From Yoonia sp035117555 (lineage in GTDB: Bacteria > Pseudomonadota > Alphaproteobacteria > Rhodobacterales > Rhodobacteraceae): DNA of 64,000 bases. Made by a program: the position numbers and the translations under genes. A model generated the notes under the pieces. The model was given only the letters and a program-made list of their open reading frames with translations. It searched no databases and was not told the DNA's origin. This document shows, one piece after another, positions 1 to 8,985 of this stretch (positions are counted from its first letter, which is position 1; every line of letters starts with the position of its first letter). The DNA lies in assembly GCF_035117555.1 (NCBI RefSeq), contig NZ_JAYKPK010000003.1, positions 248,001 through 312,000 of the forward strand. The letters run 5' to 3'.

Positions 1-108
1 GCTGTGTCATTGCGGTTGGATCAGGAGGTCGTCACCCGGTTTAAGGCGACGGGTCCCGGCTGGCAAACCCGGATGAACGAGGCTTTGCGCGAGGCTGCGG
101 GCCTGTAA
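1..108 (+). CDS. BrnA-like antitoxin, C-terminal fragment
   Basis: The frame is open from the first base and ends at TAA 106-108. It encodes 35 residues that read VSLRLDQEVV...GPGWQTRMNEALREAAG. The pattern 'SLRLD..V...F...GPGWQTR.N..LR' is typical of the C-terminus of the BrnA/DUF4415 family. BrnA proteins are DNA-binding antitoxins of the BrnT/BrnA type II toxin-antitoxin system, and this part matches their ribbon-helix-helix region. The start of the gene and any brnT toxin partner lie outside the window. The assignment rests on the short motif alone. Confidence 0.6.
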   Translation, partial: AVSLRLDQEVVTRFKATGPGWQTRMNEALREAAGL

Positions 109-138
109 ATTTGAGCCCGCAGCGTTTGCCAGTCAGCA

Positions 139-164
139 AAAGGGCCGCCCGAAGGCAGCCCTTT
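139..164. terminator. Convergent terminator hairpin
   Basis: The inverted repeat AAAGGGCCGCC / GGCAGCCCTTT has a CGAA loop and one mismatch in an 11-bp stem. It lies between the converging ends of the BrnA-like gene (+) and gltA (-). The A/T ends on both sides give it short U-tracts in either direction, so it can serve both genes. Confidence 0.7.
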
Positions 165-169
165 GATCA

Positions 170-1465
170 TCAACGCTTTTCGATATCCACGTAATCCCGC
201 GCGGTATCGCCCAGATACAATTGGCGGGGCCGCCCGATTTTCAACTGTGGATCGGCAAGCTGTTCTTTCCATTGCGAAATCCAGCCCACTGTCCGCGCCA
301 CGGCAAAGACCGGGGTGAACATCGAGGTCGGGAAACCCATCGCTTCCAGAATAATACCGGAATAGAAATCGACGTTCGGGAACAGTTTTTTATCCGCGAA
401 ATAAGGATCGGCGAGGGCTTGTTTTTCCAGCTCCATCGCAACTTGCAGGATCGGGTTGTTTTCGACACCCAGCAGATCCAGCACCTCATGCGCGCTCTGC
501 TTCATCACCGTCGCGCGGGGGTCGAAGTTTTTGTAAACGCGGTGGCCGAAACCCATCAGGCGGTAAGGATCGTCTTTATCCTTGGCGCGGGCGATGAATT
601 CTGGGATGCGGTCCGGCGTGCCGATTTCTTTCAGCATTTCAAGGCAGGCTTGGTTTGCGCCGCCATGTGCGGGACCCCACAGGCAGGCGATGCCAGCGGC
701 GATACAGGCGAAGGGGTTGGCACCGGAAGACGACGCCAGACGCACGGTCGAGGTGGAGGCGTTCTGTTCGTGATCGGCATGGAGCGTGAAAATCCGGTCC
801 ATCGCGCGGGCGAGGATCGGATTGACGTTATATTGCTCTGCCGGGACCGCGAAACACATATGCAGGAAATTCGCCGCATAATCGAGATCGTTGCGCGGAT
901 AGACGAAAGGCTGACCGATGGAATACTTATAGGCCATCGCGGCAATTGTCGGCATTTTGGCGATCAGGCGGATCGAGGCAACCTCGCGCTGGTGCTGATC
1001 GTTGATATCGGTGCTGTCATGGTAAAAGGCAGACATCGCGCCGACCACACCGACCATTGTCGCCATCGGATGCGCATCGCGGCGGAAACCACGGAAGAAG
1101 TTGTGCATCTGTTCGTGGATCATCGTGTGATTGGTCACGAGCGATTCAAACTTTTCCAGTTCCGCTGCGGACGGCAGTTCACCGTAAAGCAACAGATAGC
1201 AGACTTCGAGGTAATGCGATTGCCCGGCCAGCTGGTCAATCGGGTAACCCCGGTGCAGCAATTCGCCTTTTTCACCATCAATAAAGGTGATCGTGCTGTC
1301 GCAGGCAGCGGTCGATGTAAAGCCGGGGTCATAGGTGAACACATCGGCCTGCGCGTAAAGTTTACGGATATCAATGACATCCGGGCCGGTGGTCGGTGAC
1401 ATGATCGGCAAGTCGTAGGATTTGCCTTTGATTGTCAGTGTCGCGGTTTCTGTCTTATCAGCCAT
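170..1465 (-). CDS. gltA: Citrate synthase
   Basis: It condenses oxaloacetate with acetyl-CoA to citrate, the entry step of the TCA cycle, in the cytoplasm. The protein is 431 residues, the usual length of the hexameric bacterial type. Active-site signatures are visible: HADHEQNAS from about residue 229, and GFGHRVYKNFDPR with its catalytic-type His at about 308. The N-terminal part (ATLTIKGKSYDLPIMSPTTG) matches the small beta domain of this type. The frame is open further upstream to 1522, but ATG 1465 (MADKTETATL) is the start conserved in the family. gltX lies about 90 bases upstream on the same strand. A hairpin terminator follows the stop codon. Confidence 0.96.
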   Translation of the reverse strand: MADKTETATLTIKGKSYDLPIMSPTTGPDVIDIRKLYAQADVFTYDPGFTSTAACDSTITFIDGEKGELLHRGYPIDQLAGQSHYLEVCYLLLYGELPSAAELEKFESLVTNHTMIHEQMHNFFRGFRRDAHPMATMVGVVGAMSAFYHDSTDINDQHQREVASIRLIAKMPTIAAMAYKYSIGQPFVYPRNDLDYAANFLHMCFAVPAEQYNVNPILARAMDRIFTLHADHEQNASTSTVRLASSSGANPFACIAAGIACLWGPAHGGANQACLEMLKEIGTPDRIPEFIARAKDKDDPYRLMGFGHRVYKNFDPRATVMKQSAHEVLDLLGVENNPILQVAMELEKQALADPYFADKKLFPNVDFYSGIILEAMGFPTSMFTPVFAVARTVGWISQWKEQLADPQLKIGRPRQLYLGDTARDYVDIEKR

Positions 1466-1557
1466 TCGTGTTTTCCCTATCTGCCACGCCTTACAAGCAG
1501 CGTCAGCGCGTCTTCGTTCCATACACCCTGTCTAGTCACTGAATATGACGAACAGGT

Positions 1558-2952
1558 TTACTTGCTGGCATCCGTCAGGCGGCCAATCGTCTCGGACTGC
1601 CCCAGAACCAGCATCATATCAAACACAGAAGGCGAGACAGAGCGCCCCGATAATGCGGCACGCAAAGGTCCTGCCAGTTTGCCGAGCTTGGTATCATGCG
1701 CCTCGGCGATAGCTGCGATGATGCTTTCCAGAGTTTCTTTGTTCCAGCTAGCATTTTGCAACTGCGGCGTCAATTCTGTCAGTATACCACGGGATACATC
1801 GGTCAGTTGTGCTGCCGCTTTCTCGTCCGGGGTGATGGGCCGGTTCGCCAGAATAAAATGTGCTTTTTCAATGAGTTCCGGGAATGTCTTGGCGCGTTCT
1901 TTCAGGCAATACATGCCGCGCAGCAGCAAGTCGCCCTGTGCTGGCCTCAGTGGCGTGCTATCCGTTGCCGCGAGGTAATTCTGCAGTTCATGCAGCAGCG
2001 CAGCATCATCCGCCACAGCGATATGCCGGCCGCAGAGATGTTCCAGTTTCTTGGTGTCGAACCGGGCAGGGGATTTGCCGATACCGGCAAGGTCGAACCA
2101 GTCGCGCGCTTGGGCATCGGTGAAGAATTCATCGTCACCATGGCTCCACCCCAGCCGCGCGAGGTAATTCCGCATGCCGGCGGCGGGATATCCCAAAGCC
2201 TGATATTCGGCGGCCCCTGTCGCGCCGTGGCGTTTGGAAAGTTTCTTGCCGTCAGGTCCATAGATCAGCGGGATATGGGCGAGGGTGGGTTTCGGCCAGC
2301 CCATCGCCTCATAAATCAGGTTCTGCCGGAAAGCGTTGGCCAGATGGTCATCGCCCCGGATTACATGGGTGACGCCCATATCATGGTCATCCACCACAAC
2401 GGCCAGCATATAGACCGGGCTGCCGTCCGAGCGCAGCAGGATCATATCGTCAAGCTGTTCGTTGGACCATGTGACATCGCCCTGCACCTGATCATGCAGG
2501 GTGGTCGCGCCCTCGCGCGGGGCTTTCAGGCGGATGACGAAAGGCGCGTCCGGATGGGTCGCGGGGTCGCTGTCGCGCCACGGCGACCGGAAGAGTGTGG
2601 ATGATTTATCGGCGCGGGCCTGTTCGCGGAAGGCCTCAATCTCTTCCTGTGTGCTGAAGCATTTATAGGCGCGGCCTGCGGCCAGCATCTGATGCGCGAC
2701 CTCGGCGTGACGCGCGGCAGAGTCGAACTGGCTGACCGGATCGCCGTCCCAATCCAACCCCAGCCATGTCAGCCCGTCCAGGATCGCTTGCGCGTTTTCG
2801 GGGGTGGACCGGGTGCGGTCGGTGTCTTCGATCCGCAGCAGGAATTTGCCGCCGCGTCCGCGTGCGTAAAGCCAGTTGAAAAGCGCGGTGCGTGCCCCCC
2901 CGATATGCAGGGCACCCGTGGGCGAAGGGGCGAAACGTGTGACAACGGACAT
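1558..2952 (-). CDS. gltX: Glutamyl-tRNA synthetase
   Basis: This class I aminoacyl-tRNA synthetase of 464 residues charges tRNA-Glu. The HIGH-type motif is at the N-terminus (PSPTGALHIGGARTALFNW) and the KMSKS-type motif is KKLSKRHG, at about residue 240. Alphaproteobacteria often carry two GltX-type enzymes, one of which can be non-discriminating and supply the Glu-tRNA(Gln) amidotransferase route. Which type this is cannot be read from the sequence by eye. It is divergent from comEC, with 81 bases between their starts, and lies upstream of gltA on the same strand. Confidence 0.95.
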   Translation of the reverse strand: MSVVTRFAPSPTGALHIGGARTALFNWLYARGRGGKFLLRIEDTDRTRSTPENAQAILDGLTWLGLDWDGDPVSQFDSAARHAEVAHQMLAAGRAYKCFSTQEEIEAFREQARADKSSTLFRSPWRDSDPATHPDAPFVIRLKAPREGATTLHDQVQGDVTWSNEQLDDMILLRSDGSPVYMLAVVVDDHDMGVTHVIRGDDHLANAFRQNLIYEAMGWPKPTLAHIPLIYGPDGKKLSKRHGATGAAEYQALGYPAAGMRNYLARLGWSHGDDEFFTDAQARDWFDLAGIGKSPARFDTKKLEHLCGRHIAVADDAALLHELQNYLAATDSTPLRPAQGDLLLRGMYCLKERAKTFPELIEKAHFILANRPITPDEKAAAQLTDVSRGILTELTPQLQNASWNKETLESIIAAIAEAHDTKLGKLAGPLRAALSGRSVSPSVFDMMLVLGQSETIGRLTDASK

Positions 2953-3033
2953 GGGAGATTAACCTTTCGTTCACGCGGCAATGATAGATTGCCAGTGCCT
3001 CATGGGGATAGCCAGCCAAAGGACGAAGGACAA

Positions 3034-5109
3034 GTGCGACAGTGGGTGTCAGACGCTCTTTTGGCGCAGCGCGGTGGCTTGCTGTGCTGGGTGCCGGTCT
3101 GTCTGGCGCTGGGGATCGGCTGGTATTTCGCGCAAGCGCAGGAGCCGGGGGCAGAGGTGTTCTGGGGCTTTGCCGGGCTGGGGGCGCTATTGCTGCTGGC
3201 AGCGCGGTTAATTGCCGTGGCATGGCGGCCAATACTGCTGGCGCTGGTGCTGGCCTTGTTGGGCGCAGGCCTTGCGAAATACCGGACCGAGGCGGTGGCG
3301 GCCCCGATGCTGGGCTTTCGCTATTACGGCGCGATTGAGGGGCGTGTGGTCGACATCGACCGCTCTGCCAGCGATGCGATCCGCCTGACCTTGGACAATG
3401 TCGTGCTGGAACGGATGGCGCCGGATCGCACACCGGAACGGGTACGGGTCTCGGTTCATGGTGATCAGCTGCTGGATGAATTTCGCCCCGGCGATGTGCT
3501 GATCATGACGGGGCATCTGTCACCCGCTGCGGGACCGGCCGAGCCGGGGGGCTTTGATTTTCAGCGCCATGCGTGGTTTTTGGGTTTGGGGGCCGTGGGT
3601 TATACGCGCAATCCGGTGTTGCGGCTGGACAGTCCCGGTGCGTCTGATTGGGGGATGCGGATTTTCGCGCTGCGGATGGCGGTGTCCCTTGCCGTGCGCA
3701 GCGCGATCCCGGGCGAGGCAGGGGCCTTTGCCGCGGCGATCATGACTGGCGACCGGTCGGGGATGAGCCAGCAGACGCTGGATGATTTGCGCAAATCAAA
3801 TCTGGCGCATCTTCTGGCGATTTCCGGGTTACATATGGGCCTTCTGACGGGGTTTGTTTTTGCGGTGATCCGCTATGGTCTGGCGCTGGTGCCGTTCATC
3901 GCGCTGCGGCTTGCGACCAAAAAGATCGCGGCTTTGGTGGCGCTGATCGTCGGTGCCTTCTATCTGGCGCTGTCGGGGGGCAATGTGGCCACCGAACGTG
4001 CCTTTATCATGGCGGCGGTGGTGCTGGTCGCGGTCTTGCTGGACAGGCGGGCTCTGACCCTGCGCGCGGTGGCGATTGCGGCGATGATCGTGCTGGTCTG
4101 GCAGCCAGAGGCGCTGACCGGGCCGGGGTTCCAGATGTCCTTTGCCGCCACTGTCGCGCTGATCGCAGTGTTTCGCGGCTTGCGCCGGGTTGATCTGCAT
4201 CGCCTGCCGCGCTGGTCGCGCCCGGCGTTGTCGGTATTTTTGTCGTCCTTGGTGGCGGGTCTGGCGACCGCCCCCTATGCAGCGGCGCATTTCAATATGA
4301 TGTCGCATTTTGGCTTGATTGCCAATCTGGCCAGTGTCCCCTTGATGGGGTTATTGGTCATGCCGGCAGCGGTGCTGGCGACCTGCCTTGCGCCACTGGG
4401 GCTGGATGGCATCGGTTTCGCGCTGATGGAGGCGGGATTGCGCTGGATCCTGTTCGTCGCGGCGACGGCGGCAGCGCCGGACAATGCGGTCAGCTATGTC
4501 ATGGCCCCGGCGGGGGCAGTTTTGCCGCTGCTGACGCTGGGGTTGCTCTGGCTGATCCTGTGGCAGGGGCGGGCGCGCTTTGCCGGGCTGGGGCTGGCTG
4601 TGCTGGCCTTCGTGATCTGGCAGGACAGCACACGGCCTGCGCTGCTGGTGGCCGATGATGGCGGGCTGATCGGGCGGCTGGGGCCGCAGGGGCGGGCGCT
4701 GTCGAAAGCCACGGGAGGCAGTTTTGTGGCAGGCATCTGGCTGGAAAATGATGGTGTGCCGGTAGCGCAGGATGCCGCTGCCGCGCGGGACGGTTTGCAG
4801 CGCGAGGGGCGCGTGGTGACAGCGGTATTGGGTGACTGGCAGGTCAGCCAAGTGTCAGGCAAAACTGCGCTGGCGGAATTGCAAGGCTGCGGCGGGGCGG
4901 ATGTGCTGGTGGTCAATCAGCGCGACGCGGTGGCGCGCCCTTGTGAGGTTTTTGATCTGATCCGGCTGCGCGACACCGGGGCGCTGGCGCTGGATCTTGG
5001 TGCGGATGGTGACCTGATCATTGCCACAGCACAAACTGCCGCCGGCAACCGGCCGTGGAACGGGCGCGATGGACCGCCCGCAGCGGCGCTGGTGCTGAGC
5101 CGTCAGTAA
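3034..5109 (+). CDS. comEC: ComEC/Rec2-family DNA uptake channel protein
   Basis: This polytopic inner-membrane protein of about 691 residues belongs to the ComEC/Rec2 family, which passes single-stranded DNA into the cytoplasm. It has an N-terminal membrane and DUF4131-type region, then the competence-domain core. That core contains GEAGAFAAAIMTGDRSG and LLAISGLHMGLLTG, the most diagnostic motif. The C-terminal 150 residues have no HxHxDH metallo-beta-lactamase motif, unlike full-length Firmicute ComEC; shortened versions are common in alphaproteobacteria. The frame stays open into gltX, but GTG 3034, just after AAGGA, is the best start, and GTG 3046 is an alternative. The 3' end overlaps the end of lexA by 7 bases, tail to tail. 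Confidence 0.85.
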   Translation: MRQWVSDALLAQRGGLLCWVPVCLALGIGWYFAQAQEPGAEVFWGFAGLGALLLLAARLIAVAWRPILLALVLALLGAGLAKYRTEAVAAPMLGFRYYGAIEGRVVDIDRSASDAIRLTLDNVVLERMAPDRTPERVRVSVHGDQLLDEFRPGDVLIMTGHLSPAAGPAEPGGFDFQRHAWFLGLGAVGYTRNPVLRLDSPGASDWGMRIFALRMAVSLAVRSAIPGEAGAFAAAIMTGDRSGMSQQTLDDLRKSNLAHLLAISGLHMGLLTGFVFAVIRYGLALVPFIALRLATKKIAALVALIVGAFYLALSGGNVATERAFIMAAVVLVAVLLDRRALTLRAVAIAAMIVLVWQPEALTGPGFQMSFAATVALIAVFRGLRRVDLHRLPRWSRPALSVFLSSLVAGLATAPYAAAHFNMMSHFGLIANLASVPLMGLLVMPAAVLATCLAPLGLDGIGFALMEAGLRWILFVAATAAAPDNAVSYVMAPAGAVLPLLTLGLLWLILWQGRARFAGLGLAVLAFVIWQDSTRPALLVADDGGLIGRLGPQGRALSKATGGSFVAGIWLENDGVPVAQDAAAARDGLQREGRVVTAVLGDWQVSQVSGKTALAELQGCGGADVLVVNQRDAVARPCEVFDLIRLRDTGALALDLGADGDLIIATAQTAAGNRPWNGRDGPPAAALVLSRQ

Positions 5110-5786
5110 GTGCGGATCAGCCCGACAAGACGGCCCTGCACCTTGACCTGATCATCGCGGAAAACGCGGGTTTCATAGGCCGGGTTTGCAGCCTCAAGCG
5201 CGATGGTGCTGCCGTTGCGGCGGAACCGTTTCAGCGTGGCTTCCTGATCTGCGACCAAGGCCACGACGATATCGCCGTTATTGGCCGTGCTGGTTTCGCG
5301 GATCACCACGACATCGCCATCATTGATGCCAGCTTCGATCATCGAATCGCCTTTGACCTCAAGCGCGTAATGATCGCCTTTGCCCAGCATGCTTTGCGGG
5401 ACATGGATATGGTGGGAGACTTCGGAAATCGCCTCGATCGGGACACCGGCAGCGATGCGGCCCATGACGGGCAGCGACAGCGACCCGGTTTCCACCGCCA
5501 TGGCGGCGGCAGGGATCTTGTCACGCTTGTCACCGTCGATCACCCGGGGGGTAAAGCCGGTTTTTGTCATGCTGTCGGGCAATTTCAGAATTTCGAGCGC
5601 GCGGGCGCGATGCGCCAGACGGCGGATGAAACCGCGTTCTTCCAAGGCGGTGATCAGCCGGTGGATGCCGGATTTGGAGCGTAAATCCAGCGCCTCTTTC
5701 ATCTCGTCAAAGCTGGGGGGGATCCCGTCGCGCTGCACGCGCCCATGGATGAAGGCCAGAAGGTCGAGTTGCTTTTTGGTCAACAT
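5103..5786 (-). CDS. lexA: SOS repressor LexA
   Basis: LexA (227 residues) represses DNA-damage genes and cleaves itself when stimulated by RecA-ssDNA. The N-terminal winged helix is clear (MLTKKQLDLLAFI, then PPSFDEMKEALDLRSKSG). The self-cleavage bond is Ala113-Gly114 in RIAAGVPIEA. The catalytic dyad is Ser148 (KGDSMIEAG) and Lys186 (ATLKRF), spaced as in the E. coli enzyme. A GTTC-N7-GTTC operator lies 30 bases upstream of the start, so it should regulate itself. It follows moeA on the same strand and meets comEC tail to tail. Confidence 0.96.
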   Translation of the reverse strand: MLTKKQLDLLAFIHGRVQRDGIPPSFDEMKEALDLRSKSGIHRLITALEERGFIRRLAHRARALEILKLPDSMTKTGFTPRVIDGDKRDKIPAAAMAVETGSLSLPVMGRIAAGVPIEAISEVSHHIHVPQSMLGKGDHYALEVKGDSMIEAGINDGDVVVIRETSTANNGDIVVALVADQEATLKRFRRNGSTIALEAANPAYETRVFRDDQVKVQGRLVGLIRTY

Positions 5787-5815
5787 TTGGGTGCCCCTTC
5801 GCTTGTTGTGCTTAT

Positions 5816-5830
5816 GTTCTAGCGATGTTC
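5816..5830. promoter_or_regulatory. LexA box (SOS operator)
   Basis: GTTC at 5816-5819, seven bases (TAGCGAT), then GTTC at 5827-5830. This is exactly the direct-repeat GTTC-N7-GTTC site known for alphaproteobacterial LexA. It sits 30 bases upstream of the lexA start codon, which implies autoregulation. Confidence 0.85.
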
Positions 5831-5870
5831 CCGTTTTGTGTCAATTGCCTTGCAATCACCGGGCGTAGAG

Positions 5871-5896
5871 CAGGAGTATTTGGAGAAATAAGAAGC
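5871..5896 (+). repeat. Dispersed 3'-end element, copy A (after moeA)
   Basis: The + strand reads caggagtatttggagaaa then taagaagc. It shares 'GGAGTATTTxGGA-AAxAAGAAG' with copies at 37820 and 40407. It begins 2 bases after the moeA stop codon and is antisense to moeA, so in the moeA transcript it reads CTTCTTATTTCTCCAAATACTCC. Confidence 0.6.
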
Positions 5897-5898
5897 TG

Positions 5899-7068
5899 TC
5901 AGAGTGGGAGGATTTGTATGTCTTCGCCGGCTTTGCGTGCTTGGTCATGCGGCGGGCGCAGGGCGAGGCAATTGGCCTCGGCCAGAACGGTGAGCAGGCT
6001 GCTGTCCTGGCGGTCGAAGATCGTGACGCGGCCCGCGTCCAGATAGGCGCGGGTATAATGCGCGCGCGGGCCGTTGGCGGGCGTGTCATGGGTGAGGCGG
6101 GCGGTTTGCATCGGTGCTTCGGTGCCGAGGCCGCGCATTTTGCGCAGCACCGGCAGCACGAAGACATGGCCGCAGACCATGGCCGAGACCGGGTTGCCGG
6201 GCAGGCCGATCATCGCGGAGCGCCCCAGTTTGCCCGCCATCAGCGGTTTGCCGGGGCGCATGGCGATTTTGTAAAAGGCGCGGTCCATGCCCATGGCCAG
6301 CGCGACTTGCCCTACCAGATCATGATCGCCGACCGAGGCGCCGCCGATGGTGATGATCAGATCGGCGTCACTGGCAAGGGTGAAGGCCTGTTCCAGCGCC
6401 GGAACATTGTCGCGCGCGATGGGCAGCAGCCGGGCCTTGCCGCCCTGCGCCGCGATCAGCGCCGCGAGGCCGTAGCTGTTGGAGGCGATGATCTGATCGG
6501 GTCCGGGGGTTTCACCGGGTTGGACGAGTTCGTCGCCGGTGGCGATGATCGCGACCACAGGTTTGCGGGTGACGGGGACCTGCGCGATGTTCATGGATGC
6601 CAGCAGCGCGATATCGGCGGGGGACAGCAGGCGGGGCGCTTTGATCTGGTCGCCGCTGCGGAAATCGCCGCCTTTGGGGCGGATGTTGCTGCCTTGGTCG
6701 GTCGTGTCGGTGATCGTGATCCGGTCGCCGTCGCGGATGACATTTTCCTGAATGACCACGTGATCGGCCCCGTCCGGCACGGGCGCGCCGGTGAAGATGC
6801 GGATTGCTTGGCCTTGGGTGAGGGTGCCGTGCCAGCCGTGGCCGGCGGCGGATTCGCCGATGACGTGCAAGGAGGTGCCGTGCTGGTATTCGGTCGATTT
6901 GATCGCATAGCCATCCATTGCAGAGGCGGCGAAAGGCGGCTGGTCGCGCAGGGCGCTGACGTCTTGGGCAAGGACCCGGTCTGCGGCCTGGCGCAGGGGC
7001 ACCAGTTGCGCGGGCAGGGGATCAACCAGCGTGAAGAGTTTGGCAAGGGCGTCATCGACGGAGATCAT
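5899..7068 (-). CDS. moeA: Molybdopterin molybdotransferase
   Basis: MoeA inserts molybdate into adenylylated molybdopterin, the last step of basic molybdenum-cofactor synthesis. The 389-residue protein has the full domain order: an N-terminal domain with QPPFAASAMDGYA, the TGAPVPDGAD(H)VV motif, the MoCF-type domain with GGASVGDHD, and the C-terminal PGNPVSAMV region. It starts within the end of moaC (ATGA overlap), so the two are coupled, at the distal end of the trpG-D-ung-C operon. A dispersed 3' element follows directly after its stop. Confidence 0.94.
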   Translation of the reverse strand: MISVDDALAKLFTLVDPLPAQLVPLRQAADRVLAQDVSALRDQPPFAASAMDGYAIKSTEYQHGTSLHVIGESAAGHGWHGTLTQGQAIRIFTGAPVPDGADHVVIQENVIRDGDRITITDTTDQGSNIRPKGGDFRSGDQIKAPRLLSPADIALLASMNIAQVPVTRKPVVAIIATGDELVQPGETPGPDQIIASNSYGLAALIAAQGGKARLLPIARDNVPALEQAFTLASDADLIITIGGASVGDHDLVGQVALAMGMDRAFYKIAMRPGKPLMAGKLGRSAMIGLPGNPVSAMVCGHVFVLPVLRKMRGLGTEAPMQTARLTHDTPANGPRAHYTRAYLDAGRVTIFDRQDSSLLTVLAEANCLALRPPHDQARKAGEDIQILPL

Positions 7069-7541
7069 GGGGCTGTGAAGCGGCCCGATTTGCCGCCGTC
7101 TTTCAGCGTGACGCGCAAGCCGCCGATGACCATGTCTTTTTGCACGGCCTTGACCATGTCATAGATCGTCAGGGCGGCGGTGCTGGCGGCGGTGAGCGCC
7201 TCCATCTCTACCCCGGTTTGGCCGCTGGTTTTGACCGTGGCGCTGATGCGGATGCCGGGCAGGGTCGTGTCGGGGGTCAATTCCACGCTGACCTTGGTGA
7301 TCGGCAAAGGGTGGCAGAGCGGGATAAGATCGGCGGTTTTTTTCGCCCCCATGATCCCCGCGATCCGGGCGATGCCCAGCACATCGCCTTTTTTCGCGCG
7401 GCCTTCGGTGATCAGCGCGAGGGTCGCGCCCGACATCACGATATGCGCCTCGGCCACGGCGATGCGGTCGGTGACCGCCTTGCCGGAGACATCGACCATA
7501 TGGGCCTGACCCTCGGCGTCGAAATGCGTCAGCCCGGTCAC
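7065..7541 (-). CDS. moaC: Cyclic pyranopterin monophosphate synthase
   Basis: MoaC completes conversion of GTP (after MoaA) to cyclic pyranopterin monophosphate, the first stable molybdenum-cofactor precursor. At 158 residues it has the family length. It shows LTHFDAEGQAHMVDVSGK at the N-terminus, DLIPLCHPLPIT, GVEMEALTAAS and DMVKAVQKDM, all active-site regions of MoaC. The start is GTG 7541, overlapping the trpC stop by 4 bases; moeA follows with a 4-base overlap. Two molybdenum-cofactor genes are thus coupled to tryptophan synthesis genes. Confidence 0.95.
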   Translation of the reverse strand: MTGLTHFDAEGQAHMVDVSGKAVTDRIAVAEAHIVMSGATLALITEGRAKKGDVLGIARIAGIMGAKKTADLIPLCHPLPITKVSVELTPDTTLPGIRISATVKTSGQTGVEMEALTAASTAALTIYDMVKAVQKDMVIGGLRVTLKDGGKSGRFTAP

Positions 7542-8347
7542 ATGACACCTCCGGTCGCGGGATTGGCCAGCAGGTGGGCCGTGGCGCTGGCGACATCCTC
7601 CTGCCGCATCAGGCTTTCCCCGATCAGGAAGGCGCGGATGCCATAGCGGGCCATATCGGCGAGGTCTTCGGGGGTGAACAACCCGCTTTCGCAGACGACC
7701 TTACGGTCCTCGGGGACGAGTTTCGAGAGTTTGCGTGTTGTGTCCAGAGTCACCTCAAATGTCTTGAGGTTGCGGTTGTTGATCCCGATCAGCGGCGATT
7801 GCAGCAGGATTGCGCGGTCGAGTTCGTCTTTGTCATGCACCTCGATCAGCACATCCATGTTCCATTGGATCGCGGCCTGTTCAAGTTCCTGTGCCTGCGC
7901 ATCGCTGACGGAGGCCATGATGATCAGGATGCAATCCGCCCCCAAGGCGCGGGATTCAGCGACTTGCCAGGGATCATAGAGGAAATCCTTGCGCAGGGCG
8001 GGCAGGTCGCAGGCGTCGCGGGCCAAGGCCAGATAGCTGTCGTCGCCCTGAAAGGACGGGCCGTCGGTGAGGACCGACAGGCAGGTGGCGCCGCCTTGTT
8101 GGTAGGCTTGCGCCAGTGCGGCCGGGTCGAAATCGGCGCGGATCAGGCCCTTGGAGGGGCTGGCTTTCTTGATCTCGGCGATCAAGCCGTAACCTTCGCG
8201 GCTGGCATCGGCCAAGGCATCGGCGAAGCCGCGCACGGGGGCGGCGGCGCGGGCATGTGCCTCGATCTCGGCCTGGGGCAGGGCGGCTTTGCGCTGCGCC
8301 ACATCTTCCAGCTTATAGGCTTTGATCTTCGCGAGGATATCGGTCAT
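7538..8347 (-). CDS. trpC: Indole-3-glycerol phosphate synthase
   Basis: TrpC closes the indole ring, turning carboxyphenylaminodeoxyribulose phosphate into indole-3-glycerol phosphate. The 269-residue TIM barrel shows IAEIKKASPSKGLIR, LSVLTDGPSFQG, LRKDFLYDPWQV, IGINNRNLKTFEV and CESGLFTPEDL in order. It is a single-function enzyme, without a TrpF fusion. It sits between ung and moaC, overlapping both by 4 bases. Confidence 0.96.
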   Translation of the reverse strand: MTDILAKIKAYKLEDVAQRKAALPQAEIEAHARAAAPVRGFADALADASREGYGLIAEIKKASPSKGLIRADFDPAALAQAYQQGGATCLSVLTDGPSFQGDDSYLALARDACDLPALRKDFLYDPWQVAESRALGADCILIIMASVSDAQAQELEQAAIQWNMDVLIEVHDKDELDRAILLQSPLIGINNRNLKTFEVTLDTTRKLSKLVPEDRKVVCESGLFTPEDLADMARYGIRAFLIGESLMRQEDVASATAHLLANPATGGVM

Positions 8348-8985
8348 GGGTCCGCCCAGTTTATTGGAAATTCACCCCGATCCATAAGCCATTGGTTGAC
8401 CTTTGAAAATGGCCGTGACCCGAAAAAGCCCCTGTGGGCTGACAAGGGTGACGGATGTGCGGAGCTCAGGATCAGGTGATGGGCGGCCAGATGGGTGCTG
8501 TATTTCTGCGCATGGGCCCCCCAGAGGATGAAGGCGCGCGGGGCTGGGTCAAGACGGGCCAGCACCTGCTGGACCAACGCGGACCAGCCGATTTTGGCAT
8601 GTGCGCCTGCCTGCCCGGGCGCGACAGAGAGCGCGGTGTTGAGGAGCAACACGCCTTGGCCGGCCCAATCGTGCAGGTTGGTTTTGGTTCTGGTTTGACC
8701 GGTATCTGATTGGATTCCCTTGAATATATTGCCAAGGCTGGCCAGATTGCCGGTGAAACTGGGGGTTATGGAAAAGGCCAGTCCGTCGGCCTTGTGATCG
8801 GTGTGATAGGGGTCCTGGCCGAGGATCACGACTTTTGTCGCCTGCGGTTGGCAAAGTTCCAAGGCCGTGAAGGTCAGCGCGGGTGGCGGCAGGATATCCG
8901 CGTTAAGCTGCGCCGTGATCTGCGGCAGATCATCGGCGAAGAATGGCAGATCAGCCCATGCGCCCAGCCGGGTCAGGTCAAACAT
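8344..8985 (-). CDS. ung: Uracil-DNA glycosylase, family 1
   Basis: It removes uracil from DNA to start base excision repair. The 213-residue protein has the family 1 water-activating motif GQDPYH (Asp58) and the C-terminal HPSPLSAHRGFFGSRPFS loop that enters the minor groove, with NQWL after it. The start codon overlaps the trpD stop by 1 base and the end overlaps trpC by 4 bases. A DNA-repair gene is therefore embedded in the tryptophan operon and should be co-translated with it. Confidence 0.95.
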   Translation of the reverse strand: MFDLTRLGAWADLPFFADDLPQITAQLNADILPPPALTFTALELCQPQATKVVILGQDPYHTDHKADGLAFSITPSFTGNLASLGNIFKGIQSDTGQTRTKTNLHDWAGQGVLLLNTALSVAPGQAGAHAKIGWSALVQQVLARLDPAPRAFILWGAHAQKYSTHLAAHHLILSSAHPSPLSAHRGFFGSRPFSKVNQWLMDRGEFPINWADP

